Source: CAZUAQ01 sp964618455 (GTDB taxonomy: Bacteria > Planctomycetota > Phycisphaerae > UBA1845 > PWPN01). Taken from it: a stretch of DNA of 64,000 nt. Location of the stretch: NCBI GenBank assembly GCA_964618455.1, contig CAZUAQ010000013.1, forward strand, positions 1-64,000, read 5' to 3'. Both the position numbers and the translations under genes were made by a program. Below are positions 1-8,286 of the stretch, one piece after another. The notes below the pieces were generated by a model, which saw nothing but the letters and a program-made list of their open reading frames with translations, had not been told where the DNA came from and did not search any database. Positions within the stretch are counted from its first letter, which is position 1, and every line of letters starts with the position of its first letter.

Positions 1-2
1 AC

Positions 3-488
3 CTCGTGTTCAGCACGCTGCACACCAACGACGCCCCGAGCGCCGTCACCCGGCTCGTCGACATGGGGATCAAGCCGTTCCTGGTCGCCAGCGCGGTCCA
101 GGCGATCATGGCCCAGCGACTGGTGCGTGTGATTTGCGAGGAGTGCAAGCAGGACGATCCTGATCCGGACAAGACCATGCTGCGGGCGCTGCGCATTTCC
201 GACAAGGACATGGAGGGCGCCACGCTCAAGCGCGGGGCGGGATGCAAGCGCTGTACGAACACCGGTTTCCGCGGGCGATTGGGGATCTTCGAGATGCTCC
301 AGATGAACAACGAGATGCGGGAACTCGCGTTCAACCGGGCGTCCACGAGCCAGCTCCGCAAGGCGGCGATCGCCGGCGGCATGCGCTCGCTGCTGGAGGA
401 CGGCAAGCTGAAGGTTTACCGAGGGATCACGACTCTCGAGGAAGTGGGCCGCCACGCGCAGGCGGAAGGTGTCGTGATCGACGAGTAG
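3..488 (+). CDS. PilB/GspE-family secretion ATPase, C-terminal fragment (cut by window start)
   Basis: This is the C-terminal part of a hexameric type IV pilus/type II secretion assembly ATPase; the frame is open through the window edge and the N-terminal and Walker regions lie outside. The visible sequence begins in the His box (LVFSTLHTNDAPSAV) and continues with the family's QRLVRVICEECK segment. A zinc-type tetracysteine follows: CEEC, then CKRC about 40 residues later, before TGFRGRLGIFEML. These features match the complete paralogue at 1733-3601. The stop lies 83 bp before pilT on the same strand. The window therefore carries two extension-type ATPases with one retraction ATPase between them. 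Family assignment is secure; whether it powers pilus extension or secretion cannot be told here. Confidence 0.9.
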   Translation, partial: LVFSTLHTNDAPSAVTRLVDMGIKPFLVASAVQAIMAQRLVRVICEECKQDDPDPDKTMLRALRISDKDMEGATLKRGAGCKRCTNTGFRGRLGIFEMLQMNNEMRELAFNRASTSQLRKAAIAGGMRSLLEDGKLKVYRGITTLEEVGRHAQAEGVVIDE

Positions 489-571
489 CGGTTCCGCCGG
501 AGCATCGACGGCTTCTGCGGATGACACGAAACGCCTTGACGGCATACGCAAGAAAAGAGTGAACGCGTCAC

Positions 572-1720
572 ATGGGTACATTGCACATTGATCGTATTTT
601 GGAGACCTGCATCCGCAGGGGCGCTTCGGACATTCACCTGACCGTGGGGCGCCCGCCGGTCCTTCGGCTTCACGGGCACCTGCGCTCGCTGGAGACCAAG
701 GTTCTCGAACCTGAGGACACCGTGGCGTTGATGAAGTCCATCACACCGGACCGGAACCAGCAGGAAATCCAGGAGGAGGGCGGCACCGACTACGGCTTTG
801 CCTTCGGGGACGCCGGCCGCTTTCGCGTGAGTGTCTTCCGGCAGAAGGCCAACCTCGCCATCGTGCTGCGACTGATTCCGTCGAAACTGCTGAGTTTCAA
901 GGACATCGGCCTGCCGAAAATCTGCCAGGCGCTGTGCCGGCGGCCGCGAGGCCTGTTCCTGGTGACCGGTCCGACCGGCTCCGGCAAGACGACCACGCTG
1001 GCGTCGATGCTCAACTACATCAACGAGAACTTCGACCGCCACATCGTGACCGTTGAAGAGCCGATCGAGTACTACCACAACCACAAGAAGTCGCTGATCA
1101 ACCAGCGGGAGGTCGGCAACGACGTGCCGAGCTTCGCCGAGGCGCTGCGTCGCGTGCTGCGTCAGGATCCGGACGTGATCCTGGTCGGTGAGCTGCGTGA
1201 CCTGGAGACGATGGAGTCCGCCATTCGCGCGGCCGAGACGGGCCACCTGGTCTTCTCGACGGTGCACACCACCGGCTGCCAGGGAACGGTCAACCGAATC
1301 ATCGACGCCTTCCCCCACGAGCAGCAGGAGCAGATCCGCGTGCAGCTGTCCACCACGCTCATCGCGGTGCTCTCGCAGGCCCTCTGCCCGCGCCAGCCCA
1401 AGGGCATGGTGGCGGCGTACGAGTTCATGGTTGTGACCCCGGCCATCGCCAACCTCATCCGCGAGAACAAGACCTTCCGTATCGATTCCAGCATCCAGAC
1501 CGGGAAGAAGTACGGCATGCAGCTGCTGGACGAGCACCTGTTCGAGCTCTTCAGCGAGAACACGATCTCGGCGGAGGAAGCCATCGACAAGGCCCGTAAA
1601 CCGGGTGAAATGCAGGAGAAGATCGACGCCTATCAGAAGGGCATGGCCCTGCCGGGCGACGACGTCCCGGGGGCGAAGAAGAAGGAAGAGGACGAACTCC
1701 CACCCGATATGGGCAAGTAG
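572..1720 (+). CDS. pilT: PilT-like twitching motility/retraction ATPase
   Basis: A 382-residue cytoplasmic hexameric ATPase that would drive pilus disassembly and retraction. An N-terminal PAS-like domain (about 1-110, with the PilT-type SDIHLTVGRPP) precedes the RecA-like core. Visible motifs are Walker A GPTGSGKTTT (about 133-142), the Asp box VEEPIEYYH, Walker B DPDVILVGELRD (about 199-210) and His box TGHLVFSTVHT (about 223-233). A version of the PilT-specific AIRNLIRE motif appears as AIANLIREN. There is no tetracysteine motif, which separates it from PilB/GspE. The C-terminus carries an extra acidic/basic tail. The gene ends 12 bp before the next ATPase gene, so the two are probably co-transcribed. 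Confidence 0.92.
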   Translation: MGTLHIDRILETCIRRGASDIHLTVGRPPVLRLHGHLRSLETKVLEPEDTVALMKSITPDRNQQEIQEEGGTDYGFAFGDAGRFRVSVFRQKANLAIVLRLIPSKLLSFKDIGLPKICQALCRRPRGLFLVTGPTGSGKTTTLASMLNYINENFDRHIVTVEEPIEYYHNHKKSLINQREVGNDVPSFAEALRRVLRQDPDVILVGELRDLETMESAIRAAETGHLVFSTVHTTGCQGTVNRIIDAFPHEQQEQIRVQLSTTLIAVLSQALCPRQPKGMVAAYEFMVVTPAIANLIRENKTFRIDSSIQTGKKYGMQLLDEHLFELFSENTISAEEAIDKARKPGEMQEKIDAYQKGMALPGDDVPGAKKKEEDELPPDMGK

Positions 1721-1732
1721 AGAGAGTGAGAC

Positions 1733-3601
1733 ATGGCGGATACCGAATCCAGACAGAACGCATCGAGCGAGAAGCCGAAATCGGAGGAGACGCCGAAGTC
1801 CGAGAGCGGGGATGACGGCAAGAGCAAGGACGAGCGTTCCTCGCGCCCGAAGCGCCGCAGCGGCATGCCTCCGGTCAGCCAGCTCAAGCGGCGTCCGCTC
1901 GGCCGTATTCTCATCAAGATGGGCAAGATCACCCGAACCCAGGTGCACGAGGCCCTCGAACTTCAGAAGAAGAACTACGGCCCCATCGGGCAGATTCTCC
2001 AGGAGCTCGGCTACGTCGAGCAGGAGGACATCCAGCTTGCCCTTGCCGCGCAGGTCGGCATGGAGTCGGTGGATCTTTCCAAGTTCGATGTCCCGCCAGA
2101 GATTCTCAGCCTTGTCCCGGCGCAGATGGCGCAGACTTATCGGGTCGTGCCCATCGATTACGAGCCGAACAGCAAGCTTCTCACGATCGTGCAGGACGAC
2201 CCCTCCAACTTCCAGGCGACCGACGACCTCAAGAAACTCACGGGCTATTCCATTCGCTCGTGCATCTCAACGCCCGACGACGTGGCCTCCGCCATCGCCC
2301 GCTACTATCCGGAGGACGAGGCCGAATCCATCGGCGATCTCATCAACGAGATCACCGGCGACGACGTCCTCTCCAAGTTCGAGAACCGCGACGAGAGCCT
2401 CGACCTCGACGATCTCAAGGAGATGGCCGATTCCAACCCGGTCAAGAAGCTGCTCAACCTCGTGCTGTTGCAGGCCATCAAGGAAAAGGCCAGCGACATC
2501 CACTTCGAGCCCTTCGAGGGCGAGTACAAGATGCGCTACCGCATCGACGGCGTGCTCTACGAGATGGTGCCGCCGCCCAAGCACATTGCCATGGCCATCG
2601 CCAGCCGCATCAAGGTCATGGCGAACCTGAACATCGCCGAGCGACGCCTTCCCCAGGACGGCCGCATCGAGCTGCAGGTGGCGGGCAATCCCATCGACCT
2701 GCGTATCAGTGTCCTGCCCACGATGTTCGGCGAGAGCGTGGTCATGCGTGTTCTCGACCGCGGGAACGTCTCGCTGGACCTCCACCGGCTGGGCATGCGG
2801 GAAGACGACCTGGCCATTTTCAAGCAACTGATCAAGAAGCCCAACGGCATCGTCATCAATACCGGACCTACCGGCTCGGGAAAAACGACCACGCTCTACG
2901 CCGCCCTCAACAGCCTGAACGACGTCGAGACCAAGATCCTCACCGCCGAGGATCCCGTGGAATACGACATCGACGGTCTGGTTCAGTGCCAGATCAACAC
3001 GGAGATCGGGCTGACCTTCGCCCGGTGCCTGAGAAGCTTCCTCCGTCAGGACCCGGACGTCATCCTGGTGGGCGAAATTCGTGACCTGGAAACGGCCCAG
3101 ATCGCGGTTCAGGCCTCGTTGACGGGACACCTGGTCTTCACGACGCTTCACACGAACGACGCTCCCTCGTCCGTGGCCCGTCTGGTCGACCTCGGGTTGG
3201 AGCCGTTCCTGCTGACCGCCACGCTGGAGGCGGTGGTCGCCCAGCGACTGGTCCGGAGAATCTGTGAGAACTGCAAGGCGGAATTCCATCCGACCGAAGA
3301 GGTACTCATGGAAATCGGACTGCGGCCCGAAGACGGCGAAGGCCGAAATTTCATGTACGGCAAGGGTTGCGACTACTGCAACAACACCGGCTACAAGGGC
3401 CGCATGGGGCTCTACGAGATGATGCTGCTCAACGACGAGCTCCGCGATCAGATCATGGCGCGGGCGTCGAGCAACGTCCTTCGCGAGACCTGCCGCAAGC
3501 ACGGCATGCGGTCGCTGCGGGAATCGGGCGAGATGGCGATCTATGAGGGCATTACCTCGATCGAGGAGGTCGCCCGCGAGACGCTGATCGACGAGGGCTG
3601 A
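1733..3601 (+). CDS. pilB: PilB/GspE-family type IV pilus/type II secretion assembly ATPase
   Basis: A complete 622-residue extension-type ATPase. The first 50 residues are a low-complexity charged stretch (E, K, S, R). A GspE/MshE N-terminal domain follows (about 55-210, containing RPLGRILIKMGKIT and later EPNSKLLTIVQDD). The core holds SDIHFEP, Walker A GPTGSGKTTT, Asp box AEDPVEYD, Walker B DPDVILVGEIRD, and the His box in GHLVFTTLHTNDAP. A tetracysteine zinc motif (CENC, then CDYC before NNTGYKGRMGLYEMM) is intact. It should energise pseudopilin polymerisation through the PilC/GspF protein encoded next. It is closely related to the fragment at the window start, so the locus has two such ATPases. 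pilB and gspE cannot be separated from sequence alone. Confidence 0.93.
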   Translation: MADTESRQNASSEKPKSEETPKSESGDDGKSKDERSSRPKRRSGMPPVSQLKRRPLGRILIKMGKITRTQVHEALELQKKNYGPIGQILQELGYVEQEDIQLALAAQVGMESVDLSKFDVPPEILSLVPAQMAQTYRVVPIDYEPNSKLLTIVQDDPSNFQATDDLKKLTGYSIRSCISTPDDVASAIARYYPEDEAESIGDLINEITGDDVLSKFENRDESLDLDDLKEMADSNPVKKLLNLVLLQAIKEKASDIHFEPFEGEYKMRYRIDGVLYEMVPPPKHIAMAIASRIKVMANLNIAERRLPQDGRIELQVAGNPIDLRISVLPTMFGESVVMRVLDRGNVSLDLHRLGMREDDLAIFKQLIKKPNGIVINTGPTGSGKTTTLYAALNSLNDVETKILTAEDPVEYDIDGLVQCQINTEIGLTFARCLRSFLRQDPDVILVGEIRDLETAQIAVQASLTGHLVFTTLHTNDAPSSVARLVDLGLEPFLLTATLEAVVAQRLVRRICENCKAEFHPTEEVLMEIGLRPEDGEGRNFMYGKGCDYCNNTGYKGRMGLYEMMLLNDELRDQIMARASSNVLRETCRKHGMRSLRESGEMAIYEGITSIEEVARETLIDEG

Positions 3602-3710
3602 CGCGAGACGAGTGGGAAAGACGCTTCGCGTAGGTCGAGACGATGCGGGGGATACTTGAATGGGCGCGTTGCCGTGAGGCGGCTCACCCGTCCTGCAGGA
3701 GATCGAGACG

Positions 3711-4976
3711 ATGGCGACGTTTATCTACGAGGCGATGAACCAGGCCGGCCAGGAGGTCAAGGACGAGATCGAAGCGCAGTCCACCGAGGACGCGCTGGCG
3801 AAGATCCGGAACCTGGGCTGCTACCCGATCAAGCTTCGTCAGAAGGGGGGCAAGCGTGCCGCCAAGGCCGCTGCGGCGGGTGGAACCTCCAAGAAGAGAA
3901 AGACCGCCGGCGGAATCGGGCGCGTCAAGACCAAGGACATCACCCAGTTCACCCGCCAGCTTTCCACGCTTCAGGACGCCGGTCTGCCCATTCTTCGCAG
4001 CCTTCGCATTCTCGAACAGCAACAGAAACCCGGTATGCTCAAGGTCATCCTGCGCAACGTCGCCGATGACATCGAGGGCGGTGCCACGCTCTCAGAGGCG
4101 ATGCAGCATCACCCCAAGGCTTTCGACCGTCTCTACTGCAACATGGTGGCCGCCGGCGAATCCGGCGGTGTGCTGGATGTCATTCTCCAGCGTCTCGCCG
4201 ACTTCATGGAAAAGGCCCAGCGCCTCAAACGTAAGGTCGTCGGCGCCATGATCTACCCGATCGTGGTCATCACCTTCGCGGTGATGATCGTGGCGGGCAT
4301 CATGATCGCCGTCGTGCCCAAGTTCAAGGAGATCTTTCTCGACTTCGGCACCGACCTGCCCGGCGTGACGATGGTGCTGATCAACATTTCCGAGTGGTTC
4401 ATCAACGGGACCCCGCCGGGATGGGTGGTGATCTTCGTCTCCCCGGTGGCGATCTTCCTCTTCATGAAACTGCTGAAGAAGTCCAAGACCGGCCGCTACA
4501 TTGTCGATATGCTCAAGCTCAAGGTGCCGGTGCTCGGCAACATCCTGGCCAAGACGGCGGTCGCACGATTCACGCGGACGCTCGGTACGCTGCTGGCCGC
4601 CGGTGTGCCGATCCTCGAAGCCATCAACATCACCCGCGAAACCTCCGGCAATGAAGTCTACGGCCGCGCCCTGGCCAACGTGCACGACGAGATTCGCGAG
4701 GGCGAGTCCTTCGCCAATCCGCTCCGCGCCGCCAAGATCTGCGATTCCATCGTGGTCAACATGATCGACGTCGGCGAGGAGACCGGTGATCTCGACAAGA
4801 TGCTCATCAAGGTCGCCGACAACTACGACGAGGAGGTCGAGACCCTTGTTGAAGGCCTGGTGAGCCTGCTCGAGCCGATCATGGTCGTCATTCTGGGCGG
4901 TATCGTCGGTTTCATCGTCATCGCGCTGTTCCTGCCGCTGGTGAAGCTGATCAACTCGGTCTCCTCGGGAGGCTGA
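3711..4976 (+). CDS. pilC: PilC/GspF-family inner membrane platform protein
   Basis: A 421-residue polytopic platform protein of type IV pilus/type II secretion machines; it links the assembly ATPase to the growing pseudopilus. It opens with the family motif MATFIYEAMNQAGQEVKDEIEA and has a Lys/Ala-rich linker (about 46-65). Two T2SF domains follow: about 75-200 (FTRQLSTLQDAGLPILRSL, GGATLSEAM) and about 277-400 (FTRTLGTLLAAGVPILEAI, EGESFANPL). Membrane segments lie near 178-200, 235-250 and 390-415. An AGGAGA Shine-Dalgarno sequence lies 7 bp before the ATG. The gene follows pilB after 109 bp. Length and layout are normal for the family. Confidence 0.93.
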   Translation: MATFIYEAMNQAGQEVKDEIEAQSTEDALAKIRNLGCYPIKLRQKGGKRAAKAAAAGGTSKKRKTAGGIGRVKTKDITQFTRQLSTLQDAGLPILRSLRILEQQQKPGMLKVILRNVADDIEGGATLSEAMQHHPKAFDRLYCNMVAAGESGGVLDVILQRLADFMEKAQRLKRKVVGAMIYPIVVITFAVMIVAGIMIAVVPKFKEIFLDFGTDLPGVTMVLINISEWFINGTPPGWVVIFVSPVAIFLFMKLLKKSKTGRYIVDMLKLKVPVLGNILAKTAVARFTRTLGTLLAAGVPILEAINITRETSGNEVYGRALANVHDEIREGESFANPLRAAKICDSIVVNMIDVGEETGDLDKMLIKVADNYDEEVETLVEGLVSLLEPIMVVILGGIVGFIVIALFLPLVKLINSVSSGG

Positions 4977-5066
4977 GGACGGCTTCCCCGGAGAGCGGCG
5001 GGTCTCGCGCCGGGGGGAATGGCGCCAACACCGCGGAAGGGGTAAAAATCACTCCCTGGCTCGCAA

Positions 5067-5095
5067 TTGGCGAACATGGGCGGGTAAGATAAAGT
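5067..5095 (+). promoter_or_regulatory. weak sigma-70-like promoter candidate before the pseudopilin genes
   Basis: The 213-bp gap between pilC and the first pseudopilin gene contains TTGGCG and TAAAGT separated by 17 bp (each 4/6 to consensus). Transcription would start about 90 bp before the ATG at 5190. The match is poor and planctomycete promoters are not well defined, so this is only a candidate; the genes may instead be read from upstream. Confidence 0.2.
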
Positions 5096-5189
5096 AGTGA
5101 CGACATCGAGCCCGCCGGCCGAAGGCGTCGCGGACTCGTCTTCCATGCGACAATGCCGCTCACGGCTGTCTCGAATACGGAGATCCCCC

Positions 5190-6155
5190 ATGACCCCCCG
5201 ATGTACATACTGCCGATCCTCACGCCGCGCGGGTTTTTCGCTGGTCGAACTGCTGACCGTGGTCGGCATCATCGCCCTGCTGACGGCGATTCTGCTTCCC
5301 TCGCTGCGAAGCGCCCGACTCCGGGCCAAGAGCACCGCCTCCGCAGCCGTCATCAAGGCCATGTCCGACGGGCTCGAAATGTTCCACAACGATTACGATC
5401 GGTATCCCGATTCTTCCTTGCGGGTGGATCCCATCGAGGATTTGCCTGTCAATGGCACGGCGAATGTTCAGCCTCTTAATGGCGCTCACTGGGTATACCG
5501 TGCCCTAATGGGATATGACACGCTGGGCGTGGATATGAAAGCTCGCATGCTCGGTGACGGTGGCGGTGGTACCGTCGAACAAGCGGAATTTGATCCGAGG
5601 AATCCGAATGCCTTGTTCAGTCAACGCCGCGGCCCCTACATTGACGATCTTAAATTTGCCCGGGACAACGATTCGTCTGTCCTGAGGCAAGTGGGGACCC
5701 CGCCGAATACGGGGCGCGCTGTCGCCCTCGATACGTTCAACGGACCGATCCTCTACTACCGAAGCAATCCAAGAGCTCCCCAGATCTTTGCCGATGCGGG
5801 CTCTGCGGTTGCCGGTGTATATAACCTCTCGGATAACGCCCTTGTCACGGGCAGCAAGACAATTGGGGAGTATGGATGGAATTTCTCAGGCAACAGCAAG
5901 GGAAACCATCCCACCGCTCATCCCTTGGGCCAGTTCGGTGATCCAACTTCCCTGACTTCCATACAAGAACTTCCATTGGATGATCAGAGCGTTGCCATTT
6001 CGAATGGGCAAACGTTTTGCGGGTATCTGTACAGCCGCGATACTGCCGCAACGGCAAATATTCTCAAGCCGGTCAAGCGCGAATCGTTCATCTTGATTTC
6101 CGCAGGTGCCGACGGCCTAGTAGGGACGACGGATGATGTGAAGAATTTTGAATAG
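5190..6155 (+). CDS. type II secretion/type IV pilus pseudopilin, GspG-like (first copy)
   Basis: A 321-residue pseudopilin that would assemble into the periplasmic pseudopilus after prepilin peptidase cleavage at AG^FSLVELLTVVGI. Residue E5 of the mature protein and one hydrophobic helix are present. The start was placed at 5190 (MTPRCTYC...) because a GGAG lies 7 bp upstream and gives a short basic leader; the frame stays open further upstream without a leader-like sequence. The C-terminus has SAGADGLVGTTDDV, resembling the calcium-binding end of GspG major pseudopilins. At over 300 residues it is about twice normal GspG length. The first 70 codons are GC-rich, while the body (about 5390-6140) is clearly lower in GC. 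The next gene is a paralogue. Confidence 0.85.
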   Translation: MTPRCTYCRSSRRAGFSLVELLTVVGIIALLTAILLPSLRSARLRAKSTASAAVIKAMSDGLEMFHNDYDRYPDSSLRVDPIEDLPVNGTANVQPLNGAHWVYRALMGYDTLGVDMKARMLGDGGGGTVEQAEFDPRNPNALFSQRRGPYIDDLKFARDNDSSVLRQVGTPPNTGRAVALDTFNGPILYYRSNPRAPQIFADAGSAVAGVYNLSDNALVTGSKTIGEYGWNFSGNSKGNHPTAHPLGQFGDPTSLTSIQELPLDDQSVAISNGQTFCGYLYSRDTAATANILKPVKRESFILISAGADGLVGTTDDVKNFE

Positions 6156-6227
6156 CCCGAATAGAAGGAAATTGTGAGATCGTGGTGCAGATTGATCGTG
6201 GATTTACCCTAGGGATGAGGTGGTGAC

Positions 6228-7178
6228 ATGAACCGGGTTATGCCTTCTTCAACACGTGTCCAACGGAATCGCCGCGGCGCGTTTTCACTCGTCGAGCTGC
6301 TGGTCGTGGTCGGCATCATCGCGTTGCTGATCGCTATTCTCATCCCGTCGATCAGTGCGGCCCGGCGCCAGGTCAAGGTCAGTGCCACGCAGGCCACGCT
6401 CGGCGTCCTCGATACCGGCATCAGCATGTACCAGGCGGATCAGGAAGTAGGGGGTTCTCTACCGCCATCGTCGACTAAGTTACCGTACAATGAAAACAAG
6501 ATGGTTAATCCGCATGATTCATCTGACCCACTTCGAGGTACTGGTGCGTATTTCTTGGCATGGGCTCTGGTCGGTGCGGACCAGTTGGGCACCCCGGGTT
6601 TTATTGATCTCAACGGAAATGGATACTGGTTAGACGATGTTTCAAGTGAGCCAGGCAGTGATGGCCTATACGAAATAGCGAATAATCAGCCGAAACGATC
6701 TCGAAGTGGTCCCTTCGTCGACGTGGATCGTATTAGTCTACCAGATCGCAGTGATCAGGGATTTGTTCTTCCTAATGGGGAACAACTCCAATCCATCGCG
6801 TTCCTAGACAGCTTCGACCAACCCATTCTTTATTACAAAGCCAATACTGGACAATCTCAAGTGGCGGATCTCGGCCAGGAGTACAGTGGACAGAGCGCGA
6901 TGTATGTAATCGGTGATAATGCACCGCTAACAGGGATTGAGGTTGTGAGTGATTCTGGCATCGATCTCGGAGCGGGAAAGGAACATCCATTAGGAATTCT
7001 TGATAGTAGTTTGGGCAAACGAAACTTCATTGAGGCGATCTATAACCCAAACGCATCCAACCTTGATAAGGGATTGATTCGCCCCTATCGCCCCGACAGC
7101 TATCTGCTGATCAGCGCCGGGCCCGACGGTCTCTACGGCACCGCCGACGACATCGCCAACTACGACGTCAACGAGTGA
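6228..7178 (+). CDS. type II secretion/type IV pilus pseudopilin, GspG-like (second copy)
   Basis: A 316-residue pseudopilin, paralogue of the gene before it. The leader ends in RRGA^FSLVELLVVVGI, so the residue before the expected cleavage is alanine rather than the usual glycine; mature E5 is present. The C-terminus carries SAGPDGLYGTADDI, the GspG-type calcium-site pattern seen also in the first copy. The middle contains GAYFLAWALVGADQLG, comparable to GAHWVYRALMGYDTLG in the first copy. The body (about 6430-7060) has lower GC than either end, with AT-rich codons unlike the flanking ATPase genes. Only 72 bp separate it from the previous gene. The role is inferred from the N-terminal signal and cluster. 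Confidence 0.85.
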   Translation: MNRVMPSSTRVQRNRRGAFSLVELLVVVGIIALLIAILIPSISAARRQVKVSATQATLGVLDTGISMYQADQEVGGSLPPSSTKLPYNENKMVNPHDSSDPLRGTGAYFLAWALVGADQLGTPGFIDLNGNGYWLDDVSSEPGSDGLYEIANNQPKRSRSGPFVDVDRISLPDRSDQGFVLPNGEQLQSIAFLDSFDQPILYYKANTGQSQVADLGQEYSGQSAMYVIGDNAPLTGIEVVSDSGIDLGAGKEHPLGILDSSLGKRNFIEAIYNPNASNLDKGLIRPYRPDSYLLISAGPDGLYGTADDIANYDVNE

Positions 7179-7308
7179 GGCGGCAACGGGTGAGGCGGGC
7201 GAGTCCGGCTGCCGCTCACACCGGTGACCGGTTCGCACATCGCCGCTTTGACATCCCCGCCGCGCGGGGCCATTCTTGCGCTTTTCCCGACACCTGGAGA
7301 AGCGAACA

Positions 7309-8226
7309 ATGTACCAGGACACGCAACTCATGCGTACGGAAGTGACGATGATCACGACGTTTAGCACAATGCGGGCACACAGACAGGCGCGGTTCGCCCG
7401 AAAGGCCGCCGCGCGCCGTGGCGGATTCACGCTCGTCGAGATCATGGTGGCCATCGGCATCATCGCCATCCTGCTCGGCATCGCCATCCCGGCCATTATC
7501 GGCGTGCTCAAGTCGCGCCGCGTCGATGCCACACTCTCCACGCTTCAGACGCTCGAGACCGCCATCGACATGTTCGCCAAGGATGATCCGCTCGGCGGCG
7601 GCGCGTCGATCGAATGCCCGGCCGATTCCACGATTGTCAACTCGTCGGCGCTCTACGGTGATTTTCCGCCAACGCCCACGCAGCGACTCCATTACGTCAA
7701 TAATCCCTCGCCCATCTGCGCGACCACGACGATGGATCCGAATGACAATGAGAATACTATTCTGAAATTCGAGTTCATTCTCGAAGGTTTCTTTGACAAC
7801 GAGTTTGCGAGTCTAGAAGACCCTAGTCGAAATCAAGTGCCCAGCAAGAGTCATAGCAGCATTGAGTGCTTAATTTTCTTTCTCCGCCGCTACAGCACGC
7901 AGGCGCGCGATATCATCGACCGCATGCCCGACACCGTCGTGAAGAACACCGACGCCTTCGTAATGGTGGGAAATAATAGGGTCTATGAGGAACTTCAGAT
8001 CGGCACCGAGGCGGTGACACTCGACGAGGTGGTGGATGCCTGGGGTCGGCCGGTGGCCTACCATGTGGAAACAGGATTCATCTTTGATTCAGAGGGAAAC
8101 GTGACCGGCAGCCGGCATCGCTGGGAACTTCGCTCCGCCGGTGAGGATGAGCAATTCGCCCCGGAGTTCTCGCCGGAAGACGCAAGCGACGACGTGGTGG
8201 TGCGAAGCGAGTGGGTCACGAACTGA
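7309..8226 (+). CDS. type II secretion/type IV pilus pseudopilin (third copy)
   Basis: A 305-residue pseudopilin with leader ending RRGG^FTLVEIMVAIGI, mature E5 and one hydrophobic helix. The start at 7309 is preceded by GGAG with a 9-bp spacer; an internal ATG at 7348 would give a shorter leader and is also possible. It ends in RWELRSAGEDEQFAPEFS, a diverged form of the calcium-site tail of the two preceding pseudopilins. The body contains ETAIDMFAKDDPLGGG soon after the helix, similar in position to the first two. A local lower-GC patch lies at about 7735-7880. It probably contributes another pseudopilus subunit; which substrate or tip role it has is unknown. Confidence 0.82.
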   Translation: MYQDTQLMRTEVTMITTFSTMRAHRQARFARKAAARRGGFTLVEIMVAIGIIAILLGIAIPAIIGVLKSRRVDATLSTLQTLETAIDMFAKDDPLGGGASIECPADSTIVNSSALYGDFPPTPTQRLHYVNNPSPICATTTMDPNDNENTILKFEFILEGFFDNEFASLEDPSRNQVPSKSHSSIECLIFFLRRYSTQARDIIDRMPDTVVKNTDAFVMVGNNRVYEELQIGTEAVTLDEVVDAWGRPVAYHVETGFIFDSEGNVTGSRHRWELRSAGEDEQFAPEFSPEDASDDVVVRSEWVTN

Positions 8227-8286
8227 GGGTCCTGGGGCCGCCGGAGAGAACGCAAACAAGGCAAACGCACGACGGGCCAATGTGAC

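Noticed and set aside
416..1948. Long open frame on the minus strand opposite pilT
   Set aside because: Its product is rich in Leu, Arg, His and Gly with no family pattern, and it lies fully antisense to the clear pilT motifs. It is an artefact of high-GC codon use.
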